From an uncultured Roseburia sp. (GTDB lineage Bacteria; Bacillota; Clostridia; Lachnospirales; Lachnospiraceae): a stretch of DNA of 33,138 nucleotides. Below, in pieces: positions 33,084 to 33,138 of this stretch (position 1 is the first letter of the stretch; every line of letters starts with the position of its first letter). The translations under genes and the position numbers were made by a program. Under the pieces are notes generated by a model. It searched no databases. It had not been told where the DNA came from and saw nothing but the letters and a program-made list of their open reading frames with translations. The DNA is taken from assembly GCA_947573605.1 (NCBI GenBank), contig CANPGM010000039.1, forward strand, positions 1 to 33,138, read 5' to 3'.

Positions 33084-33138
33084 TGGGAGTATCCTAAAGT
33101 TTGTGTAAACCTCCAAACTGATGTAAGATAGAATTACT
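33084..33138 (+). mobile_element. Possible left end of an IS256-like element running out of the window
   Basis: The motif GGGAGTATCCTAAAGTTTG followed by TGTAAACC (33085-33111) resembles the terminal repeats of Firmicutes IS256 elements (GGNAGTGTCC...TTGTGTAAA), as I recall them. The transposase, if any, would lie beyond position 33138. Confidence 0.3.

Noticed and set aside
1-33138. CRISPR array or phage genes
   Set aside because: No regularly spaced direct repeats, cas genes, integrase or structural phage genes were seen; the DUF5131 (Gp37/Gp68-like) remnant alone is not evidence of a prophage.

Overview
The window reads as a chromosome segment of a spore-forming, low-to-mid GC Clostridia, most likely a Lachnospiraceae. 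The evidence is the gene order HU - rqcP/yabP - yabQ - divIC, a CotS-type spore kinase, a LysM-G5-M23 wall hydrolase, a SAM-I riboswitch before metK, and many Firmicutes-type promoters (TTGACA/TATAAT) with GGAGG ribosome binding sites. The species assignment is inference; there is no rRNA or tRNA gene in the window.

Positions 1-25,350 are conserved core chromosome, almost entirely on the minus strand and tightly packed. In transcription order from the right: a DUF3737 gene; a one-domain glmU-like gene, pth, mfd and a PrsA/SurA-like lipoprotein; the LysM-G5-M23 protein; murA; metK under a SAM-I riboswitch; a histidine kinase/response regulator pair followed closely by rluA, proS, cca, a CotS-like kinase and a PEGA lipoprotein; phosphoglucomutase; HU; and the rqcP-yabP-yabQ-divIC cluster ending in two tandem terminators. 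One HD-GYP gene (13928-14932) runs on the plus strand between metK and murA, with its own promoter and a structured leader. Genes here are intact and no frameshifts were seen.

Positions 25,400-33,138 are different: mixed strands, lower gene density and heavy decay. They hold an unrecognised 343-aa gene with a possible A8 frameshift near its end, the tail of an alpha/beta hydrolase, a truncated DUF5131 gene, a SUKH-like protein, a broken GyrI-like domain, an ICMT-like membrane methyltransferase, a scrambled IS3/IS150-type element, a GNAT acetyltransferase related to streptothricin acetyltransferases, the C-terminal part of an IS256-family transposase, a decayed tnpV, a clpP paralogue with a one-base insertion in a T7 run that overlaps (ATGA) a short AraC-type regulator, and a broken unknown gene next to a possible IS256-like end. 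Several of these breaks are single-base changes in homopolymer runs.

The most unusual items are the short-AraC/clpP gene pair with its homopolymer frameshift, the palindromic intergenic element between rqcP and yabP, the acetyltransferase-less GlmU, and the HD-GYP leader. I found no CRISPR array, no intact transposon and no convincing complete new system.
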